NCBI GenBank assembly: GCA_011682385.1
Contig: JAACET010000001.1
Coordinates: 1 to 49,362 of the forward strand
DNA length: 49,362 bases
Source of the DNA: Actinomycetota bacterium
GTDB lineage: Bacteria > Planctomycetota > Phycisphaerae > JAACET01
Reading direction: 5' to 3'
Each line of letters opens with the position of its first letter. Position 1 is the stretch's first letter. Positions 26,346 through 34,779 of this stretch are shown in pieces. Under the pieces are notes generated by a model, which was not told the DNA's origin, did not search any database, and saw only the letters and a list, made by a program, of their open reading frames with translations. Position numbers and translations under genes: made by a program.

Positions 26346-26654
26346 TTACTGCCCCACCGACCTCCGCCGATACCCGCAACTATCCGAAAAACCTAAAGTT
26401 TTAGAATCTGTCAGCCGATACAAAAGATACCTGTTTTATCGGACCTATACGGGGTTGGGATAAAAATTTAGCTCTAGGGAGGTTTTACTTATCTGGACCC
26501 TCTACAGTGCCGATAAGTTCACAGCCGCCGGTTATGTGAAGCCGGGCCCGTTGGGGGTGGCGGGTAGAACTTTCACGCTGCCGATACCCCGAAGTAGAAG
26601 CAACAGACAAGCGAGCAGCCGGTGAATAGTAGTCATAATCAAGGAAACAGATGT
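26346..26654 (+). other. 309-base gap with repeated GCCGATA motifs and inverted repeats
   Basis: No gene is seen. CCGATA occurs at 26367, 26415, 26510 and 26581 on the plus strand, each preceded by G, and its complement TATCGG at 26437. Inverted repeats are ACTTATC (26487-26493)/GATAAGT (26512-26518) and TTCACA (26518-26523)/TGTGAA (26535-26540). This density of one hexamer is far above chance and suggests a regulatory region or structured leader. Confidence 0.45.
26394..26421 (+). promoter_or_regulatory. Sigma-28 (FliA)-like promoter
   Basis: TAAAGTTT (26394-26401), 12 bases, then GCCGATAC (26414-26421). The E. coli FliA consensus is TAAAGTTT-N11-GCCGATAA, so 15 of 16 box bases match and the spacer is one base longer. 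The start would be near 26428, about 227 bases before the next start codon. Confidence 0.5.
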
Positions 26655-26915
26655 ATGGAACCTATGCTTGATCAGCAGGTGGTGTTGGTCAAGGGCAAGC
26701 ACCGGTACCTGTTCCGTTACCAGGAAGGATCGGAGTTAGCTGCTCTGGACGCCTTTGTGGGCTTAGCCGCCAATGCTCAGAGTGATTTTGACTGGTTTGA
26801 CGCTGCGGTCTTGAGTTACCAGGTTTCGAAGAATTTTCGTGATCCTGAAGAGCCTGACCAGAACGCTGGCTGGGACCAGGATTATCCCGAGGCTCAGGAA
26901 GAGTATTGGCCGTAG
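26655..26915 (+). CDS. Small acidic protein of unknown function
   Basis: 86 residues from the ATG at 26655, which has AAGGAA eight bases upstream; the open frame begins at a GTG at 26622 without such support. The N-terminal half looks folded (QQVVLVKGKHRYLFRYQEGS, then LAALDAFVGLAA and FDWFDAAVLSYQV), and the last 25 residues are rich in Asp, Glu, Pro and Trp. No signal peptide or membrane segment is seen. I recognise no named family. It lies before a Xer recombinase with a 93-base gap and behind the sigma-28-like promoter. Confidence 0.6.
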   Translation: MEPMLDQQVVLVKGKHRYLFRYQEGSELAALDAFVGLAANAQSDFDWFDAAVLSYQVSKNFRDPEEPDQNAGWDQDYPEAQEEYWP

Positions 26916-27008
26916 GCTGGGGTTTTGTTTTTACTTTTTTAAGTTTGCCGCAAGGACTGTGGCTGTTGCAGTTATTATTTTTAGTCCTCTGATAGGCAGG
27001 AAAAGCAG

Positions 27009-27968
27009 ATGAATACGCCATTGATCCAGGAGTTCTTCAGTTACCTTAGATATGAGAAGCATTTTTCAGGTCACACTCTGAAATGCTACAACACGGATTT
27101 GCAGCAGTACATCGAGTTTCTGGACACCGAGCAGGCCAGCTCGACTTCCCAGCACTCCTTTGAGTCCGGCGGCACTGCCACTGCTGTGGCCATGGAGGTT
27201 CGAGCGGAGATACTCTCCGTCACTGCCGCTACCATTCGCGAGTTTCTGGTGATGTTGCACAACAGGAATTACAGTCGTGCCACTACTGCCAGAAAGTTGG
27301 CCACTCTGCGATCTTTTTATAAGTTTCTGGTTCGCCGAGGTTACCTGCAGTCCAGTCCGGTGGCTGTCATCCGCACGCCCAAGCAGGAGAAGCGTCTGCC
27401 GAAGTTTCTGGAGGCCGAGCAGATCGAGGCTCTGTTTGCTGCTCCCGACCGAACCACTCTGTTGGGCCTGAGGGATTGGGCCATGCTGGAGGTCATGTAT
27501 TCCACCGGCGTAAGAGTTAGCGAGTTGGTCGGCTTGGATGTCACTGACGTGGATTTCGACGAAGCCATTCTGCACATTCGTGGTAAAGGCCGCCGCGAGC
27601 GTCTTTCCCCTGTCGGCCAGCAGGCCCTGGAGGCCATAAGACAGTATCTCACCAAGCGTGGACAGCCCAAACCCGGAGAATCCGTCGATCAGCAGGCTCT
27701 GTTTGTCAACAAATCGGGCCAGCGTCTAAGCACCCGCAGCGTCCGACGCAAACTCGACAAATACCTGGCTCAGGCCAACCTGGACCCCTCTATCAGTCCG
27801 CACACGCTAAGACACACGTTCGCTACGCACATGCTCAACCGTGGCGCCGATCTGCGCAGTGTCCAGGAGTTGCTTGGCCACCGTAGCCTCAGTACTACTC
27901 AGGTATATACGCATTTGACCACAGGTCGTCTAAAAGAGGTTTACGATAAGGCCCATCCTCGCTCCTAG
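27009..27968 (+). CDS. Tyrosine recombinase XerC/XerD type
   Basis: A 319-residue site-specific recombinase of the type that resolves chromosome dimers. The catalytic residues are all visible: Arg in YSTGVRVSELVGLD, HxxR in SPHTLRHTFATHM, His in LLGHRSLSTTQ and the nucleophile Tyr in VYTHL. The N-terminal SAM-like domain (HFSGHTLKCYNTDLQQYIEF) carries an insert of about 20 residues (near 42-62, Ser/Gly/Thr rich), which makes the protein longer than the usual ~300. XerC versus XerD cannot be decided here. GCAGG-AAAAGC lies before the ATG. There is no sign of an integrated element around it, so housekeeping use is likely. Confidence 0.9.
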   Translation: MNTPLIQEFFSYLRYEKHFSGHTLKCYNTDLQQYIEFLDTEQASSTSQHSFESGGTATAVAMEVRAEILSVTAATIREFLVMLHNRNYSRATTARKLATLRSFYKFLVRRGYLQSSPVAVIRTPKQEKRLPKFLEAEQIEALFAAPDRTTLLGLRDWAMLEVMYSTGVRVSELVGLDVTDVDFDEAILHIRGKGRRERLSPVGQQALEAIRQYLTKRGQPKPGESVDQQALFVNKSGQRLSTRSVRRKLDKYLAQANLDPSISPHTLRHTFATHMLNRGADLRSVQELLGHRSLSTTQVYTHLTTGRLKEVYDKAHPRS

Positions 27969-27996
27969 GGCTCGAAAAAAAGACGACCAGTGCCTG

Positions 27997-28025
27997 AAAG
28001 GGGCCCGTATGGGTCCCTTTTCTTT
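27997..28025 (+). terminator. Rho-independent terminator after the Xer gene
   Basis: AAAGGGGCCC (27997-28006), loop GTAT, GGGTCCCTTT (28011-28020) with one G-U pair, then TCTTT. It ends 12 bases before the next start codon. Confidence 0.8.
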
Positions 28026-28036
28026 AGAAGTTAGCT

Positions 28037-29140
28037 ATGCAAGCGATATTGCTGCGTCAGGGTGCTAAACAGGTCGAGTTGGCCCAGGTTCCCGACCCTC
28101 AGTGCTTGCCTGGCCAAGTCCTCGTGCAGGCCTTGGATAGTGGCATCTGTGGAACTGATCGCGAGATGATCCAACGGCAGATAGTTGATGTACCTCGCGG
28201 CCGGGATTATTTGGTACTTGGCCACGAGGGTCTGGGCAAGGTTGTCCAGACTCACGCCCCAGATTGCGACCTGCAAGTCGGCGATTTGGTCGTTCCCCTT
28301 GTTCGCCGAAGTTGCGGCCAATGCAACGCCTGCAACACTCACCATGTGGATTATTGTTATACCGGCAAATACACTGAGCGTGGCATTCACAAGCAGGACG
28401 GCTTTTTCAGCGAATTTTACGCCGATTCACCGCAGTATCTGGTTAAAGTCCCCCCCCGGTTGGAGGACCTTGCCGTCCTGGCCGAGCCTCTCAGTGTTAC
28501 CGTCAAGGCCACCCGGGTCGCCGCCTCACTTCTGAATCGCGTCAAGTTCGGTGGATTCTATTCCCAGCCCGGCAAGCGTGAGCGAGCCTTAGTTGCCGGC
28601 CACGGAGCCATTGGAATTCTTGGCACACTCCTGTTATTGGAGCAGGGCTTTGATGTTTATGTTTTGGGCAGAAGGCCCAGGGGCGATTTCCAGCGGACCC
28701 TTATCGAACAGCTTGGTATACCCTATCTTGATGCTACTACCAGTCAGCCCACCGACCTCGTCAAGCGTGAGGGTGGCTTCCTTTTGATTCTCGAGGCCAC
28801 CGGCCTTTCGGAGGTAACCTTCCAGTTAGCTAACTACCTCTCCCGCAACGGCACCATGGTTCTCACTGGCGTACCTCGCGGCCCTAAGACCGTCCAGATT
28901 GACGGCAATACCCTCATGGCCAATATCGTGCGTACCAACCAGGCCATCGTGGGCTCGGTTAATGCGTACACCGGCTGTTTTCACAAGGCCCTGGAGTATT
29001 TGGCTGTCTTCAAGAAGAAACACCCTCAACTGATGAGCCGGATTATCACCGCTCGCTACAAACCCGAGGAGTTTGAAATACCCTTTGCCAGGAAAGACCG
29101 CGACGACATCAAAGTGGTCATCGACTTCCGTAAAGATTGA
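28037..29140 (+). CDS. Zinc-dependent glucose/alcohol dehydrogenase (MDR family)
   Basis: A 367-residue medium-chain dehydrogenase. Catalytic zinc ligands appear in SGICGTDREM and LGHEGLGKV. The structural-zinc cysteines are in RRSCGQCNACNTHHVDYC. The nucleotide-binding motif is GHGAIGILGTLLLL. The C-terminal part (GNTLMANIVRTNQAIVGSVN) resembles archaeal-type glucose 1-dehydrogenases, so an aldose is a fair guess for the substrate, but it is not proven. It sits right behind the Xer terminator and 11 bases before the transglutaminase-like gene. Confidence 0.82.
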   Translation: MQAILLRQGAKQVELAQVPDPQCLPGQVLVQALDSGICGTDREMIQRQIVDVPRGRDYLVLGHEGLGKVVQTHAPDCDLQVGDLVVPLVRRSCGQCNACNTHHVDYCYTGKYTERGIHKQDGFFSEFYADSPQYLVKVPPRLEDLAVLAEPLSVTVKATRVAASLLNRVKFGGFYSQPGKRERALVAGHGAIGILGTLLLLEQGFDVYVLGRRPRGDFQRTLIEQLGIPYLDATTSQPTDLVKREGGFLLILEATGLSEVTFQLANYLSRNGTMVLTGVPRGPKTVQIDGNTLMANIVRTNQAIVGSVNAYTGCFHKALEYLAVFKKKHPQLMSRIITARYKPEEFEIPFARKDRDDIKVVIDFRKD

Positions 29141-29151
29141 GGCGACCAATT

Positions 29152-30672
29152 ATGAAAAACTCACTCCAAGGTACCAGCCTCTTGGCCCTGGTATTTGCGA
29201 TTCTGTTTACCGGCTCGCTTTGGGCCGATGCTTCCCCATCAGCCGGCAAGATCACTTTCGACCGTTACTATACGGTCGAGTTTCAGGACCAGCGCTGTGG
29301 CTATGCCCGGACAGCCGTCCGTGAGTCCGCCGATCAAATTACCTCCTTGACCTATCTGCGGATTACCTTACGGCAGCTTGGCCAGGATATGCTGATGGTA
29401 TTCAAATCCACTTCACATGAGACCCCCGACGGCAAGTTCATCTCGATGGACCAGACGCTCTACACCAATGGCGCTGAGATCGCCAAGACAGCCCTGCTTG
29501 ACGGCCAAGATTTGGTCGTCACCACTACTCTTTTCGGGCGCCAGGTGGTTGAGCGTTTCCCTATTCCCCCCGATGGCTTTGTCACCGAGTCCGCTGCCGA
29601 GACTTTGATTAAGCCGCTGCTTGATAAGCCCGGCCAGCGTCTGAAGCTGACTGTACTCTCGTTGGAAGGCGGTTCCAGTCCTTTCCTGCCGATGACGCTG
29701 GAGGTGATCGGCCCGGAAACTATTTCTGCCTATGGACAAGCCGTTTCTGCCACCAAGGTAGCTGTTACGGTCACGATGGGCTCAGTCGAGTTTTCCAGCA
29801 TTTCCTGGTGTGACCGGGAAGGACCTATTGCCACTCGGATGCAGTTCGGCGGTTTCGATATTTTCCTTTGTGCCGCGAGTAAGGCCCAGGCCAGGAAACC
29901 GTCTGGTGGAGCGAATCTGGACATTATATCGAGAATTGTCCCCAAGGTTCCGCTCACCGATTCCGCCAAGGCCCGCAGAGCAGTCTATCGCCTGAAGCTG
30001 AAGGACCCTCAGGCCCCTATGGCCGATCTACCGCAGACCGACATGCAGCAGACCTTAGCTCGGGGCGCAGACTATGTGGATATTGAAGTCATCCGGCAGG
30101 ATCACCAGAGCTACGCCTCCGTGACTGCCCAGCAGGTTCCGCCGGAGTTGGCCAAGTACCTCAAGTCCACTCTTTACCTCGATTGGCGCACTCCCAGTGT
30201 CACAGCCGCAGCCCGGCAGGTCCCTTGCGACTCCGACAAGCCCTGGGACGTTGCCTTGGCTTTGTGGAAATACGTGGACCAAGCGGTTTACACCAAGAGT
30301 TTGGGAGTCGTCTATTTTGACCCGGCCTCCAAGGTCTTAGCTAGCGGTAAGGGCGACTGCACCGAGCACGCCGTACTGCTGGGTGCTCTCGCTCGAGCCA
30401 GGGGCCTGCCTTCTCGCATAGTGGTCGGTCTGACACAAGTCCCCGCCTCTGCTGGCCGCCGGATGGAATTTGGCTATCATGCCTGGACTGAGGTATGGAT
30501 AGACGGGACCTGGGTATCTTTGGACGCCGCTCTCCGGCAAGCCCCCGTGGATGTAGGCCACATTGCTTTGGGCGTTTCCGCTGCCGACGGTTCCGATCCC
30601 CTCAGAGGCGTATCCGCCGGTCTGGCCCAGATGATTGGAAACCTCCAGATAGAGGTACTCCAGCAAGAGTAA
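29152..30672 (+). CDS. Exported transglutaminase-like protein
   Basis: About 506 residues. A signal peptide (NSLQGTSLLALVFAILFTGS, then LWA) suggests export. The C-terminal third is a transglutaminase-like (papain-fold) domain with the probable triad Cys in KGDCTEHAVLLGALAR, His in FGYHAWTEVWIDG and Asp in WVSLDAAL. The N-terminal two thirds is beta-rich without a recognised family. Such proteins may be proteases or amide-bond enzymes of the envelope; no substrate can be given. The ATG at 29152 has GAGGCG seven bases upstream. It ends one base before the convergent TolC-type gene, with no terminator between. Confidence 0.8.
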   Translation: MKNSLQGTSLLALVFAILFTGSLWADASPSAGKITFDRYYTVEFQDQRCGYARTAVRESADQITSLTYLRITLRQLGQDMLMVFKSTSHETPDGKFISMDQTLYTNGAEIAKTALLDGQDLVVTTTLFGRQVVERFPIPPDGFVTESAAETLIKPLLDKPGQRLKLTVLSLEGGSSPFLPMTLEVIGPETISAYGQAVSATKVAVTVTMGSVEFSSISWCDREGPIATRMQFGGFDIFLCAASKAQARKPSGGANLDIISRIVPKVPLTDSAKARRAVYRLKLKDPQAPMADLPQTDMQQTLARGADYVDIEVIRQDHQSYASVTAQQVPPELAKYLKSTLYLDWRTPSVTAAARQVPCDSDKPWDVALALWKYVDQAVYTKSLGVVYFDPASKVLASGKGDCTEHAVLLGALARARGLPSRIVVGLTQVPASAGRRMEFGYHAWTEVWIDGTWVSLDAALRQAPVDVGHIALGVSAADGSDPLRGVSAGLAQMIGNLQIEVLQQE

Positions 30673-30673
30673 T

Positions 30674-32341
30674 TTACTCACCTGCCACTGCCGACAGTGC
30701 CCTCGGTACCGGATACATCTGCAGTACTGTCCCCGTCGTGCGTTCCAGTTCGACCAAGGAAATGTTGTAATCAGTGATAGCTTGTAGTTCCGCTCGTTCA
30801 GCTTCAGCCAAGGCCGCTTGAGCCCCCAGCTTGACTGCCAGAAACTCCGGCGTAAGTTGTCCCCGAATTTGCTCGGTATCTTCCAGAGCTTGCAGTTCGG
30901 TTCGGGCCGCTTTGACAGCCTCTTGTTGGATTTGCCATTGTTTGTATGTTGACTCGACCTGCCTGGCGCGTTCTTTTACCTGTACCGCCACTTGATCCGA
31001 GAGGTTCTGCAGCGTAGCGATGGCTTTTAGCCGGTTGAACTTGCTGCGTCGAAATTCCGCCTCACGTTGCCGGTTCCCCAGAGGGTATTCCAGATTCAGC
31101 CCTGCGCTGAAGCCGAAGTAATTTCCCGTGAACAGCCAATCGTGGGCATCGCCCGGCGAATCATCCAATCCTTGCAGAGCCGCGGATGCCGTCAGGTTCA
31201 GCTGGGGTAATTTTTGCCGCTGGGCTACATCGACGTCGATGTCAGCCATTTCGATAGCTAACTGAGCCTGTTCCAGAGTAGGGTTATGCTCTAGAGCCTG
31301 GGCCAATCTTTCGTTTGTGTCGATATCCATTGGCTCGCTGTTTGGCTTACCAATTGGCACGATCTCGTATTCGCTCAGCACATTTATTTGTGCATCAGCC
31401 AATAGCCTGGCCAGGGTATCCTGAGCATCGAAGACATTTTTCTGGGCCTGTACTACTATAGCTCGCCGCGTTTCCAGTGCTCGCCTGATCTGATTGATTT
31501 GCACTGCCGTAGCGTCGAGTTCACCTCGGCTCTCGACCCTTTGAAGCGTTTTGGCTGTGTCGTTAAGCAGAGACTCTGCAATCTCGAGTTCTCGCCGTGC
31601 CCGCACCAGCCCCCAATAGTCGCTGATGACTTCCGTGGCTATCCTTTCAACTTCGTCGCGGAACTGAGCCATAGTAATTTTCTGGTTCAGCCGAGCTACC
31701 TGTAGATTAGCCAGATTTACTTGGGCCCAGGCATCGCGCAGCAAGGGCTGACTTATCTCGAATACCAGCGTCGGCTCGTAGTAAGGGTTGGGTGTAGTCC
31801 AACCTGTATTATCCCAGGCCCGGATCATCGCCCAGGTTAATGACGTCTCAGCACCGGTAACAAACTTTTTTTTGACCCCAGCCTCAAAAGCGTAGGTTTT
31901 GGACTGAGCTCCCGAAAACAAACGTGAGGCATTCCGCTTATCCTCTTTGGTGTAGCTGCCTCCGCCAAAGACGGTATAGTCGAATTCGGAGGCCGCTTCG
32001 ATTACTTGTTCACGGGCTATCGCTGGCTCGAAGCTGATCACTCTAATGTCCAGGTTATTTACCAGAGCGTGCATTACTGCCTCGTCCAGACCGAGACGGA
32101 CGATCTTTTTGCCGCTTTCTTCGTCCTGTGCTACTTCGAATTCGGGCAGGGCTTTATCTTTCTCCGGCCGTAGCGAGTCTAAGCCCGTATCGCCTTTTCT
32201 GGCTTGTGGGCCGCGGTCTGCCAGGGCTCGCTGTGATCGGCCCAGGAGGCTCGAATCTGTCGGCCCGGGATTCACGCATCCGCCTGTAATACCAAGCACA
32301 GTCGCAACTAAACACACCATATATGTCAGGCGATAAATCAT
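30674..32341 (-). CDS. TolC-family outer-membrane efflux lipoprotein
   Basis: 555 residues. The N-terminus has a lipoprotein signal (MIYRLTYMVCLVATVLGITG, then GC), so it should be lipidated, with LspA in this window as the processing enzyme. The long alpha-helical repeats of the OEP family follow: AREQVIEAASEFDYTVFGGG, FEISQPLLRDAWAQVNLAN, then in the second half AQLAIEMADIDVDVAQRQ and LNLEYPLGNRQREAEFRR. It would form a trimeric outer-membrane channel. No partner pump or membrane-fusion protein is adjacent, so the transporter it serves is unknown. Confidence 0.87.
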   Translation of the reverse strand: MIYRLTYMVCLVATVLGITGGCVNPGPTDSSLLGRSQRALADRGPQARKGDTGLDSLRPEKDKALPEFEVAQDEESGKKIVRLGLDEAVMHALVNNLDIRVISFEPAIAREQVIEAASEFDYTVFGGGSYTKEDKRNASRLFSGAQSKTYAFEAGVKKKFVTGAETSLTWAMIRAWDNTGWTTPNPYYEPTLVFEISQPLLRDAWAQVNLANLQVARLNQKITMAQFRDEVERIATEVISDYWGLVRARRELEIAESLLNDTAKTLQRVESRGELDATAVQINQIRRALETRRAIVVQAQKNVFDAQDTLARLLADAQINVLSEYEIVPIGKPNSEPMDIDTNERLAQALEHNPTLEQAQLAIEMADIDVDVAQRQKLPQLNLTASAALQGLDDSPGDAHDWLFTGNYFGFSAGLNLEYPLGNRQREAEFRRSKFNRLKAIATLQNLSDQVAVQVKERARQVESTYKQWQIQQEAVKAARTELQALEDTEQIRGQLTPEFLAVKLGAQAALAEAERAELQAITDYNISLVELERTTGTVLQMYPVPRALSAVAGE

Positions 32342-32477
32342 AGTTCTGTACCGTAGATTGGATTTTCTTGTGTTGTCCTTGCCCAGCAGTGTAACTACAT
32401 CTTGTTGTGCCTACAAGCAATTCTTAGCTATAGGGTTACCGGGTCTTGATAGCCTATCGCTATTGGCCCGGTGGGCG

Positions 32478-32894
32478 CTACCGCTGAGTTGGAATTATGC
32501 ACCTTGCCGTCCAGCCGTCTCCCACCCATAGACCAATAACCTTACAGGCTGGGAATTGTGCTTTGAGAAACTCGACCGCTCGTTGTAGTTGAGCCTTTTG
32601 ATTTTCTTCGTTTTGGGGATTACCTGCACAATCGTGATGGGCCGCCGCAGCTATCGCTCGCGATCCATGTTTGCTGACGCTTATTTCGATACTGGCTAGT
32701 ACCGACTTGGTTTGGATTGATCCGATTTCGTCTGAGAGGTACTTTACTATCCCTGCTTCTGTGATGTTATCAACGTATGAAACACCGAAGAAGGAGCGAA
32801 CCACCTCGATGACCGGCAGTTGGACCCGACCGTCCATGCAGTTGAGTGCAGTAGCAAAGTTTTCCATTTGGGGAGTCAGCGATTTCCTGGCCAT
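32478..32894 (-). CDS. Carbonic-anhydrase-like protein (Pro_CA_2 type)
   Basis: A 138-residue protein. It keeps the zinc and catalytic signature of beta-carbonic anhydrases in a short form: Cys, Asp and Arg in ALNCMDGRVQLPV (CxDxR), and His and Cys in AAHHDCAGNP (HxxC). DNITEAGIVKYL matches the usual segment between them. Whether it hydrates CO2 is unproven; proteins of this kind are annotated as putative carbonic anhydrases. It lies downstream of tRNA-Pro on the same strand, behind an unusual leader with competing hairpins. Confidence 0.7.
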   Translation of the reverse strand: MARKSLTPQMENFATALNCMDGRVQLPVIEVVRSFFGVSYVDNITEAGIVKYLSDEIGSIQTKSVLASIEISVSKHGSRAIAAAAHHDCAGNPQNEENQKAQLQRAVEFLKAQFPACKVIGLWVGDGWTARCIIPTQR

Positions 32895-32904
32895 CAGCCC
32901 GCTT

Positions 32905-32960
32905 GAACAGGTGAACAGTTTTTTTGTCTTCCACCTGTTCTACTGTCTCCTGTTCACCTG
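32905..32960 (-). promoter_or_regulatory. Two mutually exclusive hairpins in the leader of the carbonic-anhydrase-like gene
   Basis: The segment 32905-32918 (GAACAGGTGAACAG on the plus strand) can pair either with CACCTGTTC at 32932-32940 (9 pairs, 18-base loop) or with CTGTTCACCTG at 32950-32960 (11 pairs using CAGGTGAACAG at 32908-32918). The two pairings share bases and cannot form together. They lie 10 bases upstream of the start codon. Confidence 0.5.
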
Positions 32961-32992
32961 CTCTATTCGCCGAAGCCCAAGGCGAAGGCGAA

Positions 32993-33067
32993 TCGGAGCG
33001 AGAGGATTTGAACCTCCGACCTCTGCGTCCCGAACGCAGCGCTCTAGCCAAGCTGAGCTACGCTCCG
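32993..33067 (-). tRNA. tRNA-Pro (CGG)
   Basis: Read on the minus strand it gives a full cloverleaf of 75 bases: acceptor CGGAGCG/CGCTCCG, D-stem GCTC/GAGC, anticodon arm CTGCG-TTCGGGA-CGCAG with anticodon CGG, T-arm GGAGG-TTCAAAT-CCTCT, discriminator A. The CCA end is not encoded. Confidence 0.95.
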
Positions 33068-33076
33068 TGAGGGGGC

Positions 33077-33105
33077 ATTCTAGCACGATTATCTGTCTTG
33101 GCCAA
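33077..33105 (-). promoter_or_regulatory. Promoter of tRNA-Pro
   Basis: On the minus strand TTGGCC (33105-33100), 17 bases, TAGAAT (33082-33077), about 10 bases before the tRNA. Match is 4 of 6 and 5 of 6; position and spacing are ideal. Confidence 0.65.
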
Positions 33106-33151
33106 GGAATTTCGTCCGCTGTCCGGGCACAAATGTCCGCAGAGATTTTTC

Positions 33152-33180
33152 TTGACCGTCTCCGCCGGGCCCGCTAGAAT
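33152..33180 (+). promoter_or_regulatory. Strong sigma-70-type promoter without an obvious gene
   Basis: TTGACC (33152-33157), 17 bases, TAGAAT (33175-33180), each 5 of 6 matches. Transcription would begin near 33187, about 210 bases before tRNA-Gln. The intervening 33187-33360 holds no open frame of note; one possible stem is GGTGACAG/CTGTCATT. It may drive a small RNA or a long tRNA precursor. Confidence 0.5.
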
Positions 33181-33339
33181 CTCGGCCGAGTGATTGATCG
33201 TCTTTCACACGGGGCCGTTCGCCTGGTATGGTGACAGTGGGATAGCCGCACGCGGCGTGCTAGCTCGAGCCTCAGAAGGAACCTGTCATTGACCGCGTAC
33301 CCTCTGTGGTTTTGTCCGAATGTGCTGCGATCCAGACCC

Positions 33340-33368
33340 TTCAGTAGTTTCTGGGTTTGTGGTATAGT
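33340..33368 (+). promoter_or_regulatory. Proximal promoter of tRNA-Gln
   Basis: TTCAGT (33340-33345), 17 bases, TATAGT (33363-33368, 5 of 6). The start near 33375 lies about 22 bases before the tRNA. Confidence 0.45.
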
Positions 33369-33396
33369 CCCCCTTTCGGGCCAAACTGGCGACGAT

Positions 33397-33468
33397 TACC
33401 CGGTGGTGTAATAGGTAACACAGGAGTTTTTGGTACTCCCGTTCCAGGTTCGAGTCCTGGCCGGGTAG
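33397..33468 (+). tRNA. tRNA-Gln (TTG)
   Basis: 72-base cloverleaf: acceptor TACCCGG/CCGGGTA, D-stem GTGT/ACAC, anticodon arm GGAGT-TTTTGGT-ACTCC with anticodon TTG, T-arm CCAGG-TTCGAGT-CCTGG, discriminator G. CCA is not encoded. It fits with the GlnRS gene in this window. glmU begins 41 bases later. Confidence 0.95.
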
Positions 33469-33508
33469 CTTTTTGGGCCGAGCTGTTTTTAGGTTTTTTA
33501 GGATATTT

Positions 33509-34777
33509 ATGTCCTCGACAAAGGCTGTCATTCTTGCTGCCGGCAAGAGCACACGGATGCTCACCCAGACCCCCAAGGTCCTCCACGAGGTCTGCGGTCG
33601 CCCCATGTTGGCTTATGTACTGGACGCCTGCCGCCAGGCTGGGGTTGATGAGTTGATAGTGGTCGTGGGCTATCGCAGAGATGAGGTCTTAGCTGCCTTT
33701 GCCGACGAGCCCGGTATCACCTGGGTCACTCAGACTGAAGATCGCCACGGCACGGGTCACGCATTGATGTGTTGTCGCGAGGCCCTGGAGGGCTTCCAGG
33801 GCAACCTCCTGGTGCTCTGTGGTGACGGACCGTTGATCCGTTCGGAGGTCATTGCTCAGTTGCTCAACAAGCACACCCAGGAGCGGGCCGCAGTCACCTT
33901 GGCCACGGGTGCTTTGGACAACCCCAGCGGTTTTGGCCGAATCGTCAGGGACGAGTACGGCAACTTCCAGGCCATTGTTGAACACAACGACTGCTCTGCT
34001 GAGCAATTGCACATCAAAGAGATCAATCCCAGTTATTATTGTTTTAATACTCTCAGATTGTTTGAATCCCTTGAACAGGTCCGTCCCGACAATAAGAAGC
34101 AGGAGTATTATCTAACCGACACCCTCGGATTGCTTTTGCGGGCCGGCCACAAGGTTGTGGCCATTACTGCCGTCAAGGCTGGCGATGTTTTGAGCATTAA
34201 TTCTCGCCACGACTTGGCCACCGTTGGCAACGTTATGAAGCATCGCATCCTGAATCGCCTGATGGACAGTGGTGTTACCGTAGTCGATCCGGATAATACT
34301 TATATTGACGCTCGGGCCACGATTGGCCGGGACACGGTCATTCATCCTTTTACTTATATCAGTGGCCGGGTTACCATTGGCCGGAACTGTTCGATAGGCC
34401 CCTTTGCTTATTTGCGTGACGGCACGGAACTGCAGGACGACGTGGTCCTGGGTGTTTTCACTGAGGTCAAGAAGTCTGTTTTGTGTTCTGGCACCCGTGT
34501 CAGACACCTATCTTATATTGGTGACGCCCAAGTTGGTCGGCAGGTCAATATTGGTGCCGGCACTATCACCGCCAATTTCGATGGCTCCAAGGTCAGCCGG
34601 ACCGTCATTGATGACAACACCTATGTAGCCAGCGGTTCTATTCTTGTAGCCCCGCTGCACGTATCCGCCAATTCGCAAATTGCCCCGGGTTCAGTGCTGA
34701 ATCCCAATAACAATAAGTCGTCGGCCCGTCCGGACGGTACGCCGACTCAGTCTCCGACTAAACAGGGAGGCACTTAG
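33509..34777 (+). CDS. glmU: Bifunctional UDP-GlcNAc pyrophosphorylase / glucosamine-1-P acetyltransferase
   Basis: GlmU acetylates GlcN-1-P and then makes UDP-GlcNAc, the precursor of peptidoglycan and lipid A. The N-terminal uridyltransferase has VILAAGKSTRM, EDRHGTGHALM and LVLCGDGPLI. The C-terminal left-handed beta-helix has HLSYIGDAQVGRQVNIGAGT followed by ITANFDG. At 422 residues it is shorter than the E. coli enzyme (456) at the C-terminus. ATG at 33509 is chosen for AGGA six bases upstream. It begins the long co-directional run that continues to lpxA, where UDP-GlcNAc is consumed. Confidence 0.93.
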   Translation: MSSTKAVILAAGKSTRMLTQTPKVLHEVCGRPMLAYVLDACRQAGVDELIVVVGYRRDEVLAAFADEPGITWVTQTEDRHGTGHALMCCREALEGFQGNLLVLCGDGPLIRSEVIAQLLNKHTQERAAVTLATGALDNPSGFGRIVRDEYGNFQAIVEHNDCSAEQLHIKEINPSYYCFNTLRLFESLEQVRPDNKKQEYYLTDTLGLLLRAGHKVVAITAVKAGDVLSINSRHDLATVGNVMKHRILNRLMDSGVTVVDPDNTYIDARATIGRDTVIHPFTYISGRVTIGRNCSIGPFAYLRDGTELQDDVVLGVFTEVKKSVLCSGTRVRHLSYIGDAQVGRQVNIGAGTITANFDGSKVSRTVIDDNTYVASGSILVAPLHVSANSQIAPGSVLNPNNNKSSARPDGTPTQSPTKQGGT

Positions 34778-34779
34778 CC

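Noticed and set aside
32671..33177. 168-residue plus-strand open frame across the tRNA-Pro region
   Set aside because: It is antisense to the carbonic-anhydrase-like gene and runs through the tRNA; clearly a shadow.
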